This document shows, one piece after another, positions 1 through 12,800 of a stretch of DNA of 64,000 bases. The stretch spans positions 13,824,001 to 13,888,000 of the forward strand of contig NC_135010.1 of NCBI RefSeq assembly GCF_051020985.1. The letters run 5' to 3'. The translations under genes were made by a program, and so were the position numbers. Position 1 is the stretch's first letter; the number at the start of each line of letters is the position of its first letter. This DNA is from Nomia melanderi (taxonomy: Eukaryota; Arthropoda; Insecta; Hymenoptera; Halictidae). The notes under the pieces are model-generated. The model was given only the letters and a program-made list of their open reading frames with translations, was not told the origin of the DNA and searched no databases.

Positions 1-3000
1 CACTTGGCACCTCGGGGTACCCGATGACGCGTCGCCCGTTACGTTTCCAACGTGGACGTGTGACGCATCGCGACGAAAATTCCCCCGGTCGCGGCGGCGG
101 CGGCGGTGGCGGCGGCGGCGGCGGGTGCACGCGCAACGACACGTTGCACAAACGAAAGTGGCCGCGAAGTGAATGAAAACGCGGGCAGTCGTACTGCGCA
201 GCGTTACGATATAGACACCGCGCGGAATCACGAGGGGAAGCTTATTGTTACAGAGCCATTCGCGGCTTGTTCGAGATTCGGCGGCCCGAAGCCGCGGCAA
301 CGCTAAAATATATGACCCCGTCAGATAAATCTTACTCACATCCGTACCAGAATAAGTCAGCGACTCATTGCCAAGGTGATTCGCGCGAATTCTGTTCTCG
401 GCAACGTTCGATCCCCGATTTTCCCGTTTATTTTCACTGATCGCGCGCCGATCGACGCCGCGCGTATCGGGAAACGCTCGACGATTGATCTTCCGCTCGT
501 TCCGCTCGCGAGTCAGGGAATCGAGGGACGCGTCCTCCCCGGGTTCCGACGATTCCCGTCGGGCGAGGAGGACTCGTCGCGGGTCCAGCGTAAAATCCGA
601 AAACGGACGCGGCTGTTTACGACAGGCTGTCTTGCGTGTCGCGACGCACCGCGCCGCCACGCCGTTGGCCGAGCATGCCAAACTCTTGTCGAGTTATGTC
701 ATGCTTTCGTGGCAGTTCTGCGCAGCCTTCCTGGCCGGCTCGGAATCTAATTCGCGTTATTAGCGCTTCCCTGTTACGTAAACGCGAAAAACGAAACGTC
801 CCCGACAGATCCGCCGGTTTCCATCGGAAATGAGGCGTGAACGTTGCTCGGGTGCGTTCACCCTGCGCCGTTTCGCGCGACGAGCCGCGCGATTTAAAGA
901 AACGCCGGGCCCGACGCCGGAAACGAGCCCGAGCTCAGACGCGATCGATCTTCCGGCCCGGCGAGCGTTTTATTCTAATCCCCGAAGGAAATTGCGAGAC
1001 GCGCGGCAGAAACGTCTCGCCGGCTGGCTCCTAAAAAGACGGGAACACGTGTTCCAGGCCTCTTCCGCGTCCCGGGGAGAGCCGTGTCCGCGTTTCATAA
1101 ACGATAATCGCGATAATTAAAGCGGAATAGCGGGCAACCTCTCGCGGAACGCATCTTAATAGCGGCGGGCCGAGTTAAACGCGCATTTGTCTTCGCGTAA
1201 CCATGTTGCCCCGCAATTTCTTGCGCTGTTTCAGCCGCGGCCGGCTCTAATAGCGATGGAAGCGGCCAGCGTTTCCGGAAACGTAGCGTGTTTTACGTGT
1301 TGAGCGCCGCGTGTACCACAGGTGGTACCTATAAAATATAACCGCATGATGTCAGAGCGTATAAACATCGCGGAAAGCTTACAATGTTGGACAATTCCGT
1401 TCCGGAGAACAATGTAGTCGGCCGACGACGTTCGACTTAATTATCCTAATACATCCCAAACGAACTCGTCTTCGGAAACGTTCCCCGTCCCTCGAGCGAC
1501 TGGAATAATCGATGAGCAAAGGTTCAATCGACGTAATCGAAACCGCTGATACCGTCGAAACGAACGCGACCATTAACATTCGTTGCGAAATGCGGCTGTG
1601 CTACACGATTTACACACTCGACGCTTTATCAAGGACTGGGAAGGGCCGCGAATCGTTTCCTTTTCATCGATAACGAAAACGTTTTGCAAGCAGTCGAAGA
1701 ATTACTTTCGACTATCGCTTTAACGCGTGGATTGCCAAAGAATCTGTCGAAACTGCGAAAATCCGTCGCGCAACGCTCTCTCGATCTGCTCGCGTCTCGA
1801 CGCAACAGAATTCACTCTTAAATCTGCAGGAAGTGTCTTCCAAATTCAGCCAGCAAGACAGTCGAAACGTTACGGTTCGCGGAAAGTTTCCCAGCGTTCG
1901 AGATGCTCCGAAGGGATTCTCGGATTACCCGAAAAGGGAGCATTCGAAAGGTATCTCGCAGCCGCGCCGGTGTTCGATCGTGTTCGAAGGGAAGTCCTCG
2001 GGAGGGTGCAGCGAGGATGAGAACTCGAGTCCCGCTCGGGGTGGACGGAGGGAGGAGGGATCGTGTCGCGTAAATCGCGGAGATAACCGAGATGCGCGCA
2101 GTCCGCTTCTAATTCCACTCGTGTCTCGGTTGCAATCTTACGACAAGGTGGGAGCTTCGCGTGTGTCGGGGAGCTTTCGACGACACCGGAGGGATCCGCG
2201 CGTGCGCCACGCGGCCCGCGCTCCTGTTTCCCGTGGCCACCCGGTATTAACTATAGGTACACACCTATCCGCGTCCCCGTCGAATCTCATGGCGCCAGTT
2301 TGAAGTACGCTCCTTCTGCGAATGCAGTCTCGCGTGGCCCGCGCCTCGAGCGATTTCGAATCTCCCGCGCCGCGAATCTGCCTGCTGACCGACAGGTACC
2401 CAGCTTTTCGTTCCCGTGCCGGGTCCGTGGCTGTTCGCTGTGAACTGTGCGTCACTGGGGCACCGAGTTTCTGTGTACACACGTGCGACGCGGTAAACGC
2501 GGGGCGGTCGAACGGGTTCGGCTCGACCGATAAGCTTCTAAATTCCTTCGGCGCGTTTGAAACCGCGTTCGAGAGGACCGAGAGATTTGTGTTCGATTTT
2601 CCGTACGATTGGTTTGTCGCGTTCTTCGTTCGATTAGTTTTAGTTTGATTCGTGTGTCGGACACGAGTAGAATATCGCCGAAGGTGTGAAATTTCGCTCG
2701 CCGCGGGAACAACGTGTATCGATGATAGACGACAGACGAAACACTCCGCGCCGAGACGAAACAAACGCGAAACTGCGTGTTATCCCGCGACGGAGCTATT
2801 TCGAACGGCGAGCATCAGCGTCGCTTAATATAGCGAACATTTATCTAATTAATAGCCATTAGCCGCGCCGCGCGATCTGCGATAGTCAGCTCGGCCCGGC
2901 CCGCTGAACGCGTCCCGTCCCACCGGCCGAAAGCTTCCTGTCGCCGTCCCCCCGTCCCCCTCGAGTGACACCTGTCAACCGACTTCGTCGAACGGTCTCC

Positions 3001-5241
3001 CGTCCTTCGTCCATCGTCGTCGATGTCTCCGCGCGCGGTATAAATAACCGCGATTCGAATCTTCCTCGATCGTCCAGCCTTTCCGCTCGCGCGCCGTCGC
3101 GTGTGCTTGGCGAAGCATTCCCACGCTGCTGCGAAAACGCTAGCTCCGAGATTCGCGAATCGAGGGAAGCTTCCAACCGACTCGATCGATCGATCGTCGC
3201 TGTTCCGTTCCGGGGATTCCCGAAGAATTATTTATCGTCGAAGAGTCACTACACCTAGTTCGATGTTCGGAAATCATCGTTGTTCTATTTGGAAACACCC
3301 GGCGCAATGAGCAGAAAATTAACAGAACTAGCCTGCACGTCGATAAATTCAGTTGACTTTAGTACTACGCAACGATCGCGTCGCGATAACGCGCGATATC
3401 GCGGCGGACGATAAAGGCGCGGTATCTTCGGAGTGAGATCGTTGGTGTGCAACGTGAAAAGTTCACGTGGCCGGATCCCGTGCATTTTCGAGGCGGATGA
3501 TTCACGCGCGAGACGCGTCTCTTTTTTCCCTCTCGCTCCCTCCGCTCGAAAGAGCGAATCCATTGGTTCGCCCTCGAACCAGCCTCCTCTTAGATCGTAT
3601 TCCTGGCAAACGGATTCGGCCGGGTTACAATTCTGTCACCGATTAACTAGTCGACCTCTGTCCTTCGGCCGCGTGCGCTCGCCCGAGCGACCCGCGATGA
3701 TTCACCTGTGACGGAATAGTCGGCTTTCCAGGTAACGCCGGTCTTCGCGGCTAGTAAAAACGAGAACGGAGTCGCTCCCTGTCACCGGATTCTCGATTTT
3801 ATCCGGCCGTTAGCGCGACGCGACGCGTATCAACCGCGCGTCGAACGTTATTGCCTCCTGCCATTCCCGCTTACGTCAATCCTGTTCGCGCGCGTTTCCT
3901 TGCAGCTCGCTGCCGCTGCCGTCCGCCTCTACACATCGTCCGAATTGTTATTTATACGTGCGAGCCGCGGAAGGAACGGCCATCGGAACGTACCGACGCG
4001 CGGAATCTAGCCGGAGCGTACCGATACAAGTATAAATACGAGCTCGATCGATAAATTCTCGATTGTTTCGTCACTTTTATGGACACTTGTATTCTCCTCG
4101 GGCCGGCGGACATGTCTCCATTCCGTTTCTTCTGGAAGCGAACCGGTCGATAGAGCACAGACCGAGAAAACCCTCCGACCAACCGCTTCGATCCCGTTAT
4201 CTGCCGTGTTATCGAGATAATCTCGCCGCGACAGCGTATAGCACTTCGGTTTTATTGGTTCGGCCCGATCACCGGAGGTTACGGCTAGGACACGTCGAAC
4301 TCCTCGTGAAGATCCGTTCGCCACCGCAGTCCGTTTCCTTTCATCGAGTTAGATGTCCGACACGGCGGGAGAGTGAAAACGAGGCGGGTTAATCTCCAGC
4401 GAACTTCGCGGCTCTCGGGTTCCAGCGGGCCGAGAAAGTCATAACTCAGTTGGTCCTGGAAAAGTCGACGCGACCTTTCGTGATCGATCCCTAGCGCCCT
4501 TTTCCGCGAAGCCAACACACCCGTTCACCGGCGGGATCCTCCGCCGCTATAAATAACCGAGTGACTCCGTGAACCGCGGTGATTTCCGCAATGAAAATAA
4601 ATCCGACCACGCGTACGTTCGCATCTAGCCGCAATAATTTTTCCAAAGACCGCTCGATCGTACAAACAATCGGGACCCCATAGCGGCCGAACTGTAAACT
4701 CGCGTGGAACTCGCCGCGGATATGCGGTATAACGATGCTTGTCATCGCTGGTTAGCTTCTTTGGTATCCCCTTAATGACCCTTTTTGCCGGCGACGGAGA
4801 GAGGAGATGGTATTACGGGCCGGCGGACGCTAGAGCCGGTTCTCGCGCGTCGGAAGAACGTCTTGATCAGCCCCGCCGTTCGGCAATTAACTTTCCGCTC
4901 GGAGAAAGTATTCCGCCCTTCGTTTTCCAGAATACTAGTCCACGGACTGCTCCGCGTTCCCATCGACTCCAACGGTGATCCTATAATCGTCTCGATCGAA
5001 GAACTTTACTCGAACACCTCGGTGCTTCGAGATTCTCCTACCGCACGTCTCCGCCTAGATCATCGTAGAAGCTCGTCGAAGGCTCCGCTGAGAGGATACA
5101 CAGCGAGCATTCGTCTCTCGGGATTCCTGTGGGGTCAGACATGAAACAGCTCGAAAGTTCGCAGCCGCACGTTTCACCCTGAACGACAAACTGCAGAGGC
5201 GTCACACGACGCCGCAGTTGCTAGCCGGGCCGGGCCCCAGG
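1..5241. other. GC-rich noncoding stretch upstream of the first limpet coding exon
   Basis: This 5.2-kb stretch is CpG-rich and has many short open frames on both strands. None has splice signals, a recognisable domain or protein-like composition, so I read it as upstream region, 5' UTR or 5' intron of limpet. The frame of the first coding exon is open back to a TGA at 5089-5091, with no in-frame ATG between that stop and 5242. A 13-codon out-of-frame ATG frame at 5141-5182 would act as a uORF if transcribed. No transcription start could be placed. Confidence 0.5.
4547..4556 (+). promoter_or_regulatory. MEF2-like site CTATAAATAA
   Basis: CTATAAATAA matches the MEF2 consensus YTAWWWWTAR at all ten positions. 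Near-matches lie at about 3038 (GTATAAATAA) and 4029. Limpet is a muscle-enriched gene in Drosophila, so a MEF2 site about 0.7 kb before its first coding exon is plausible, but the motif could equally be a TATA-like sequence or chance. Confidence 0.25.
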
Positions 5242-5744
5242 ATGAGTCCGAAGGGGCCCAGCCAGGAGGGCCCGAAGATGGAGGTGAGAGTGTCCTGCGT
5301 GACGTCGCCCGGCGCGGAGCCGCAAGGCATCCGGGTGAAGATCCCCGAGCCCAAGAAGCGTCCGATGAGCCCGCCGATCCTCGACATGATACGAGCCAGG
5401 TGTCCGTCGGCCTCCGAGAAGGATTACTACAGGAAGACCTCGTCCCTGGACCGTCGGGACAGGTACCCGACGTTGTCCGGCGCCGAGATCAAAAGAGGAC
5501 AGATACGAGGCTCCATGGAGACGCCGCGCGGCAAAAGGAACCCCATGCTCGACAGGAAATATCGTTTCCCGACGATCTCCGGCGCGGAACTGAAGCGCAG
5601 CCTCGCGATCGGCAAGTGTCCCCTGGAAGACGGACTGGATCTCAGCCTGGCACCGTGGCCGGGCATGAAATGGGCCTGCGTCAGGGTGTTGCACCTCTAC
5701 TGTAAGGTGTTCGACCAGTTCGAGCTGTTCGAGCTGATCGTTAG
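5242..5744 (+). CDS. Lmpt: limpet (PET/LIM protein), first coding exon of the long isoform
   Basis: This exon encodes residues 1-167 of a predicted 670-residue PET/LIM protein. It starts at the first in-frame ATG (5242) after a stop at 5089 and ends GTTAG|GTAATT in phase 2, matching the next exon. The protein segment is basic and proline-rich. It contains a repeated motif, RYPTLSGAEIKRG and RFPTISGAELKRS, about 40 residues apart, which suggests an internal duplication and possibly a short interaction motif. Limpet belongs to the testin/prickle/FHL group of cytoplasmic and nuclear LIM adaptors found in muscle and at actin-linked junctions. LIM domains act as zinc-dependent protein-binding modules, so no enzymatic role is expected. 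The exon's 5' limit is uncertain: the codons before 5242 stay open, so an upstream exon could supply an earlier start. The family assignment rests on the downstream PET and LIM exons. Confidence 0.75.
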
Positions 5745-7945
5745 GTAATTCCTGCGAATGATTTCGTTCTCTAAGACTACTCGTGGCAACCTGTTTTACC
5801 CAGTCTGCGGACTCTTCGACAAGTTTAGAAGGCTTGTGCCAGTCGCGAAACGTTTAGAGACGAGTCGAATACTCGGATCATCCCTTTTGATTACATCTGT
5901 CGCTTCGAGTGACTGATGTTTCTTCTATCTTGACATGTGTCATAGCTGGATCGGGATGCTTGCAGCGGTATCATCTCAGGGAAGGTTTAATCGTCCATGA
6001 CGAATGCTTAGAAACTGTCTCACGAATCCTAAATAACTGCAAAGATCCGAGGACGTTGATCGGACAGCAACAGCTACCAATAGCAGCGTTCTAATCGCTT
6101 ATTTCACGACAGAATGTAATTAGAAAGTCGGACGCGGGCCAATCGTTCTGCTGACAGGCCGCCGACGGCGTCCAGACTTCCGCGAGATTTCACGCCCGCC
6201 GCGTTTTTCGCGATCGACGGTAGCGCGAATCGAATCGCGCCCGTCGAAGGAGTCTCGCCCGGCCCGTCGACCGACGAGCAAAGCCGCTGGCAACTCGAAA
6301 AACCCATGGGACGCTTTTCCCTCGGCGCGTTTCTTTTCGCGCGGCCGCGCCGCCGCATTAATATAAGTCGTCGCGCCGGGCCACTCTCCGGGCGCGGCGT
6401 TTTTTCGGTTCTCGCTCGAGCGACGCCAGTCGCTGCACGCGTTCACGCGTGCTTACCACCCATCGCGGAACGCCGGGACAAATCGTTCGGTTTATACATC
6501 GTCCGAGGAATTAATTGCGCCGGCGTGAGCCTCTCCCGCGACGAACGACGCAAATAGGCGGACGCGAGACCTCGTAAATTATTTAGGAGAAATTTTTGCG
6601 CCGGTAATCGCTCGGGTCCTTTCTGACTTTGCGACGCTTTCGACTCGGCCGGACGCGAGTGAACGATCGCGCGCGTTCACCGGGTGAAACGCTGGTTTCT
6701 TTCGGGTCTACGGTAGAAGTATCTCGTACGAGTCTGTAAATAATTAACTAAAATATAAACCTTCAGCGGATGAAGCTAAATTACATATCAATTGCTCGGA
6801 TCATAAAAAACAGAAACCATGCGCTCATCTCTTATTTGACTAATTACATCATTTGTACTCGGTCTTTCGAATACGAACACTCTGTTTCTCCAAAATATAG
6901 ATATTCGTCCGTAAAGGGTTGATATGCGGTGGACCATGAAATCGAACAACAAAGCTCTAGGGTCGAGCAGAAGGAAGGCGTTCTCCGCGCGTCCGCGGCA
7001 GATCGATTGCGCCAGAGCAGTAATAGTAACTCGTTGCTGGAGAGTCGCGCTAATGGTCGGATCGAACGTCAATCGCATAAACGGACGGACGGAGGGTTGC
7101 ATTTGCCGGCGGCATTCATCGGGCCGCGCTAGCTACCGCACCCTTCCGGGTGTCAGTCGCCGAAGGTCGCCGCTAACGCTGACTTCCCTCGCCTTCCGTC
7201 GGGCCGCGCGTTCGTCCGTCGATAAACGGGACGATAAGGGGGTCGCAGATAAAGCCGCGCGACCGAGACCCTTATCGAGACCCCGGGGGTGGCGTGGGTA
7301 GGAAAAAGTATAAGCGTCGACGTTGTTCCGGCAGAGAGGACACCGCGACAACGCTCGTAAATTCACGAAATCCGATTTACGGGGGGCAGGAGAGCTCGGG
7401 ATTCGAGGAGAAGATAGCTCGTTAAATTTAACAGTGGCAGCGGACGCGTTAATGGGCAGCCATAAAATCATGGCTTCATAGAAACGCGAATTTCGAGGCG
7501 ACGCGCGACGAGTGTCGCTCGTTCGCCGATATTTTCGTCGATCGGGAACACGATCCGGCCATGGCAAACCGACCCGGCACTTCGGCATTCCGGAAACTCG
7601 TGTTTTCTCCAGGCAAAGGAGGAGCAACTCGACTGAAGAATAGGGGAACAGAGATTTTTAAGGCGGGGAAATAAACTGGGACGGCACCTTTCAGAGACTA
7701 TTCTCCCGGGGGGCGTAGCTGGGGGGAATCGCTTTACTGTAATGTCACGTCTGTAATGTCAGTGAAACGGTCACCTTGTTTGCCAGCGGACCGTAACTCT
7801 CGCGGGCCGCAAAGAGCTTTTTAAGCGATAAAGAATCCTCGTTGTTCTCCTTTTTCCGTTCTTGTTAAGGGGGGACGATAACGCCTGAATCTCTGCCGCC
7901 TCGCCGGACGTGCGCCGATATTTTACGAGGTCCGCGAACCGCTCT

Positions 7946-8023
<78 letters not shown>

Positions 8024-8659
8024 CTCCGCATCGCGAGGGTGGACGCAAATTAACGTTGACGCCTCGTTAACTCCGTGAACGCGAAACGTAATACTCGCGC
8101 GCGGACTATAATTCATTCGAATTCACGCGTTCCAGGGTGCGAAGAGAAAGGGGCTACGCGAGGAGGCTCGCTCGAGTGCGCCGGTTAATATTTGTTCGCG
8201 CGAAATTTCAGCGTCCCGATGAGAAATTTATCGGCGTTTTCCGGGTTGTCGCTTTATTGGAGCGGCTGGAACCAGGCGAAGACAAACGGCGAGCGCGCGT
8301 TCGGTTCGCTCGCGAAAGGCGGTCAATGTTTAAGTTGAAGCGCACGATTAGCGGGAACTTCGACGCGGCGTGGCCGCAATAAAGCTTGATTAGACGCTGC
8401 ATCGGGGACAAGGCGTGTATCCCGAGAGTTAATGAAACTCTCGGGACAAATATTTATCGTCCGTGATATCCTCGGTTTAACGGACACGTTCAACAAGTCG
8501 TTAACGCACGCGCCGGACGCGGCGAACGAACAAAAAGGATTCCCCCGGGTCCGGAGAGGGAAACTCGAATCGAAGACGGCGCGCGGAACGCGTGCCGTCC
8601 GGCGTTCCGTCCCGGAATCGAAGATGCCCGAGCTAAAGTCTCTTTTTCTCCATTTTCAG
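5745..8659 (+). other. Lmpt: limpet intron (2.9 kb)
   Basis: The intron is bounded by a GTAATT donor and a TTTTCAG acceptor, and phase 2 agrees on both sides. It has no coding frame with splice support. Its only clear feature is the CT microsatellite near 7.95 kb. Confidence 0.7.
7949..8019. repeat. (CT)n microsatellite
   Basis: About 35 uninterrupted TC/CT dinucleotides lie inside the limpet intron. The Arg-Glu repeat frames read from the other strand are translations of this repeat and not genes. Confidence 0.95.
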
Positions 8660-8834
8660 GAAGAACTGCACGAGCTGCAAGTGTCCACGGGAGGCTCACG
8701 ACGTGCGCCACGAAGAATGGGTGTCGGTCAGGTCGCGTTTGGGCCTGAAAGGCGAGGAATCGGGCTCATCGGTCGGCTTCGATCTGCGATCGAAAGGTCT
8801 CGCCTGGGCACCGCCCGGCCTGCCAGCTCACAAG
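8660..8834 (+). CDS. Lmpt: limpet exon 2, N-terminal half of the PET domain
   Basis: The acceptor is CATTTTCAG|G and the donor CACAAG|GTCGGT, giving entry in phase 2 and exit in phase 0. Residues about 168-226 begin KNCTSCKCPREAHDV, which is the hallmark Cys-rich start of the PET domain of testin and prickle proteins. They continue through RSRLGLK to LAWAPPGL, which corresponds to the usual W-x-PPGL stretch. PET domains accompany LIM domains in planar-polarity and muscle proteins and are thought to mediate protein or membrane association. The domain finishes in the next exon, 0.5 kb downstream. Confidence 0.9.
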
Positions 8835-9358
8835 GTCGGTAATACATCAGCCACACGTGATTTCCGACGTCTAAACGACGCACGAGTTTCCTGTTCCGCG
8901 ATCACTGGGCCCACAGTCAGATTCGATCGGCCAGATTCAACAAACGAGCCGTCGCGCGAGTTCAGCAATCGTCCGGCTGGCTCGCGTGTCCGACGCGTTC
9001 AACAATCCCGCTCCCTCCGACGACGTGCAACGCGATCTCGCCGAGATCGAGAGCTATTGAAAGCTGCGATCGAGCGCGTGGCACGTGCACGCGAGCTTGG
9101 CGCGCTTCCAGCTTCCAATATTTTCCAAACCGCGCCTTTACCACCGTCCAGCGGACGCAACCCACTCACGTTTACGATACTTTTATCGGTTTCGCGCGAC
9201 AGCCGAGATCTGGAAACACTATTTTATGTTCGGATTCCGGGAGTAATTATCTCGCTGACGTATCGAACGGGAAATTTAGAGTGCGATCGTTGGAAATCTG
9301 TTTCTGTTTCGTTGGGAACATCGTTTCGTGGGCTGATCTCGATGTTGACTGTTCGCAG

Positions 9359-9592
9359 GTGGATGAGTACTTTTCCATGCTGCCGGAGATCTCCGTGCCC
9401 AGGATAGACACGCCCGGCGAACGATACAGGGACCGACAATTGGCGATCCAGCTGCCTAAGCAGGACTTAGCCAGAGCCTATTGCCGACACTTGAACCCGA
9501 TACACGCCAGCAGCGCTGACGACTTTATGGCGGCGCGGAACGAGATCGCGCTTGACATAGGAAACGTGCAAGAAGTGCTCGAAAGGGATCTC
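9359..9592 (+). CDS. Lmpt: limpet exon 3, C-terminal half of the PET domain
   Basis: The acceptor is GTTCGCAG|GTG and the donor GATCTC|GTAAGT, both in phase 0, so the exon is exactly 78 codons (residues 227-304). It contains VDEYFSMLPEISVP, then DTPGERYRDRQLAIQLPKQD and a YCRHL motif. This is the canonical PET order of a 'y-F-x-x-L-P' segment, 'x-S/T-PGE-x-Y-R-x-x-Q-L' and 'YC'. The exon then runs through an acidic helix-like linker (ARNEIALDIGNVQEVLERDL) into the first LIM domain. This layout separates limpet from the FHL proteins, which lack PET. Confidence 0.92.
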
Positions 9593-9683
9593 GTAAGTTC
9601 CGAGCTAGTCGTAATCAGATTCCGAAGAGGATACCGTTGGGAACCGAACGAACGTTTCAGTCTGATGTGGACATGCTTTTCAG

Positions 9684-9893
9684 CATTGCGGTGCCTGCCT
9701 AGCGCCACTCAAATACGGCAGTCTCGCGGTGTCCACGAGCAAACTGGGCCTTCTTTATCATCCAAACTGCTTCCGGTGCACGGAGTGCAAGGAGCTGTTG
9801 GTCGACCTCGCGTACTGCGTCCACGACGACACCTTGTACTGCGAGAGGCATTACGCGGAACAATTGAAGCCTAGGTGCGCCGGCTGCGATGAG
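9684..9893 (+). CDS. Lmpt: limpet exon 4, LIM domain 1
   Basis: This is a phase 0 to phase 0 exon of 70 codons, with acceptor TGCTTTTCAG|CAT and donor GATGAG|GTAAGC. Residues 305-374 carry a full LIM domain: C-x2-C (CGAC), then H-x2-C-x2-C-x2-C (HPNCFRCTEC) and a closing C-x2-H (CERH). The exon ends with CAGCDE, the first CxxC pair of LIM 2, so the intron cuts LIM 2 between its first zinc ligand pair and the rest. Only the long PET isoform should contain this exon, since the three alternative first exons lie downstream in the 13-kb intron. Confidence 0.93.
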
Positions 9894-12800
9894 GTAAGCA
9901 TCGTTTCTCCTCGTTCGTTTCAACAATCTACTCGCGAGAGCTCCACATAATTATATCGCAACGCGTGGACGATTCTCAGCAATATCCATTGAAAACAACT
10001 GCTAAACACGTTTATAATCGTCGGAATCGAGCGCCAAGTAAAATGACTCTGCAGTGGTCAGACGGTTTACCATTCGATTCCGAGCGGTCGGTAACGAACC
10101 GTCGCTGCTCTACGAGGAAACGACTGTATCAACTGACTCCTTCTTTATCGACGGTAGAGCTCTATATCTGATCGTACCTATCGATCTACGAGACTTTTCA
10201 AATATTTCCGCGGGAGTCGGAGGATCGGAGACGGTCGCGTTGAAGGAGCAGATCCCTGTCGCCGATTTTTCCGTTAATGTAATTAAAACTACCGTTTATA
10301 TCCGACCTCCGTCAGCGTTAATCGCAACGATCAGGATAACGTTTCGCCCATTTATGGAATGAAAGACCGTGGTCCTTGCGAATACGTGCCACATCGCTCC
10401 ACCGGCCACTTTTATTACTCGGACAGTATTACGATCGTATTAAGAAAACCTGAAATCGCCTGCGACCCAAATGTCCAGACGGCTGTCAAGGTGCGCATAA
10501 ATCGCGGTTCGTGCCAACGACGGTCGTTTTAACAGCGTGTAAGTTTACGAGACATCGTTCGGCGACGTCGCGCCGGCTCGATGAATAAATTTCCATCGGA
10601 CAAAGTTTTTCCATCTTTTCCCCGCGCCGCGTTCGCGTCTCTCTCCTTCTCTCTCTCGCTCGCCCGATGATAAACGACGAATTTCCCCGTGACAGTGGCA
10701 CACCGAATCTCGAATATAAATCGTAAACAGTGTTTCGGCGGCTCCGAAAATATCTGGAGCATAATGATATTGAGTGTCGCGCAATCGCGCGGCGTTGTCC
10801 GGCGGGTTGCGCGGGAACTGGGCCGCTTTCGGCTTTATTTAGATGGACGGAAATAGGAATCGGGTATCATACACGGCTCCTCCGTCAACGTGTGCGCCCG
10901 ACTGCGCAACGCGAATTATCTTCGCGAAAACGTGAATAACCAACCGGCTTTTGGCCAATGCCGCGATCTTTTTACGTGTACCGGCCGATGACTAACGATA
11001 TTATCTGCTCGCCGATACAATTTTAAACATTACTCACCAAGCGTTACTCACCGCTCGTTTCTCCTTGTCAATGCTCGTCTGAAACGTACGAAATGTCTCA
11101 TTTAAACTAATCCCCGGTACGTTTTGCTCTCTTTATTCAACGGACTAGCGACAATGTTATACAATCTATCGAACGCGATCTCTTCATCCCTGAAATTTCC
11201 CGATGTCTCAACGATCCCGCTCGTCTCTGCTTCCGGTCTCTACAGAGCTCCACCCGCTGATCCGACTGCTGATACGCATCGAACCGTTCGATCTTCGATT
11301 TCCGTTTCTATTCGGGGACTTACGCGATTCGCTTGTGAGCGTTTCTCACCAGCGAGCCTCGAGGGCTGCGTAACATCAGCCGCGGCCGTTTGTTAGCCGC
11401 GGCCCGTGTTCCACGCTCGCATGTAACCCGTCTACGAATTGGTGTTCTTCCAACCGGAAACCCGTCGTTTGGATGGTGCCCGCGGCCGGTCGGTAATCTA
11501 TTTTGATTTCTTGTCGAAGCTCCCACCACGATCCGCGGCTCCGTGTCCAGACAACCGAGAACCGTTCCCCGTCTTTTATTAGAGTCAGTCAATTGGAGGC
11601 GAAAAGACGAAAGCACCAGCGAACCACGCGCGAATAAATCGAAGAACCCGTTTCTCTCTTCCCCGAAAGCTCGCCCGAAAAAAAACCGACGGTCGAACCC
11701 GACCCTAAGTTCTTCGCGAGCAACCGACCGATTCCTCCCGGACGACAATCTCGAAGTAATTCCGGCTTCGATCGAATTTCCCGGTTTTCCACGAGAAAGG
11801 CGGTCCCCCGGAGCTTTCGGTAAGTGAAGTGTGCCGCACCACACAGAGACACACACACGTAGCCCACAAACACGCCACGGACTCGAACACCTCCGCCCTC
11901 GATGGTCCGATCGACGCTCGAGCGTTCCCTTACGACCCATTCAACGATTGGATACAGAGACACCTGACGAACTCGCATTCCTCCCCCGTCAGGCCGAACC
12001 CGTCCCCCCGTCGCCGAGGGACCGCGTTCCGCGGATTTACAACCGGCCGGTGCTCGCCCGTAAAGCGTCGCTTAATTCCCGCAATGAATCCGAATGGGGC
12101 ATTACCGGGCTCGTAAATATCGCGCGGAGAGAAGCGGGACATGTTTAGGAGGAGACACGGTGCGCGCCGCGAGACCCTGTCGATCATCTCGTGAGTCGGC
12201 CTCTGAGCCTCGGGACGGGAAACAAACGGTCTTTATAGAAAAGCATGGCGTAACAGTGACGCAACGAGCCGTTATAGCGACTCGCCGTAAAATTCCGGAC
12301 CGGCGTTGTCTATTTCGAGCGAGGCGTCCCGCCCCGTCCCGCCGCCGCGCCGTCACGTCGCGGTTCACGTGCTTCGTCGTCCCTGCTGCGCAAAAATCGT
12401 CTCTTTGGCCTATACGCCTCGACCCGTCGCAGCGGCTCGCAGAACGATCTCCGATCTCCTTGGCGAGCGCGAGGAAAACGCGTTACCTCCGCCGAAACTC
12501 CGATTCCGTCTAAAAACAGACTACCCGATCGTTTCTCCGGCGTCCGTCGATCAAAGTCGGGGAAACGTGAGACGCCTCGCGGTTTCAAAGCGTAACGCGA
12601 GAACGGGCACGATTTATCGTCCACTGTTTTCCGCGAATGATTTACGATCGACGACAACGAACACCGGGGTTATTATAAAAGCGCGGACGATTCGCCAACC
12701 AAAACAACCGGCGAGCCAACATTCCCCCGGTTTTTCCGATTCCTGAAAGAATTGCGCCGATGAGCGACGCCGGGAACTTTCCCGAGGAGATGCGCGTCGC

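Noticed and set aside
2138..2764. 208-residue minus-strand frame, and other long frames in the first 5 kb
   Set aside because: GC-rich, CpG-rich sequence has few stops; overlapping frames on both strands have no domain, splice or composition support.
7771..8116. Arg-Glu repeat frames on the minus strand
   Set aside because: These are translations of the (CT)n microsatellite.
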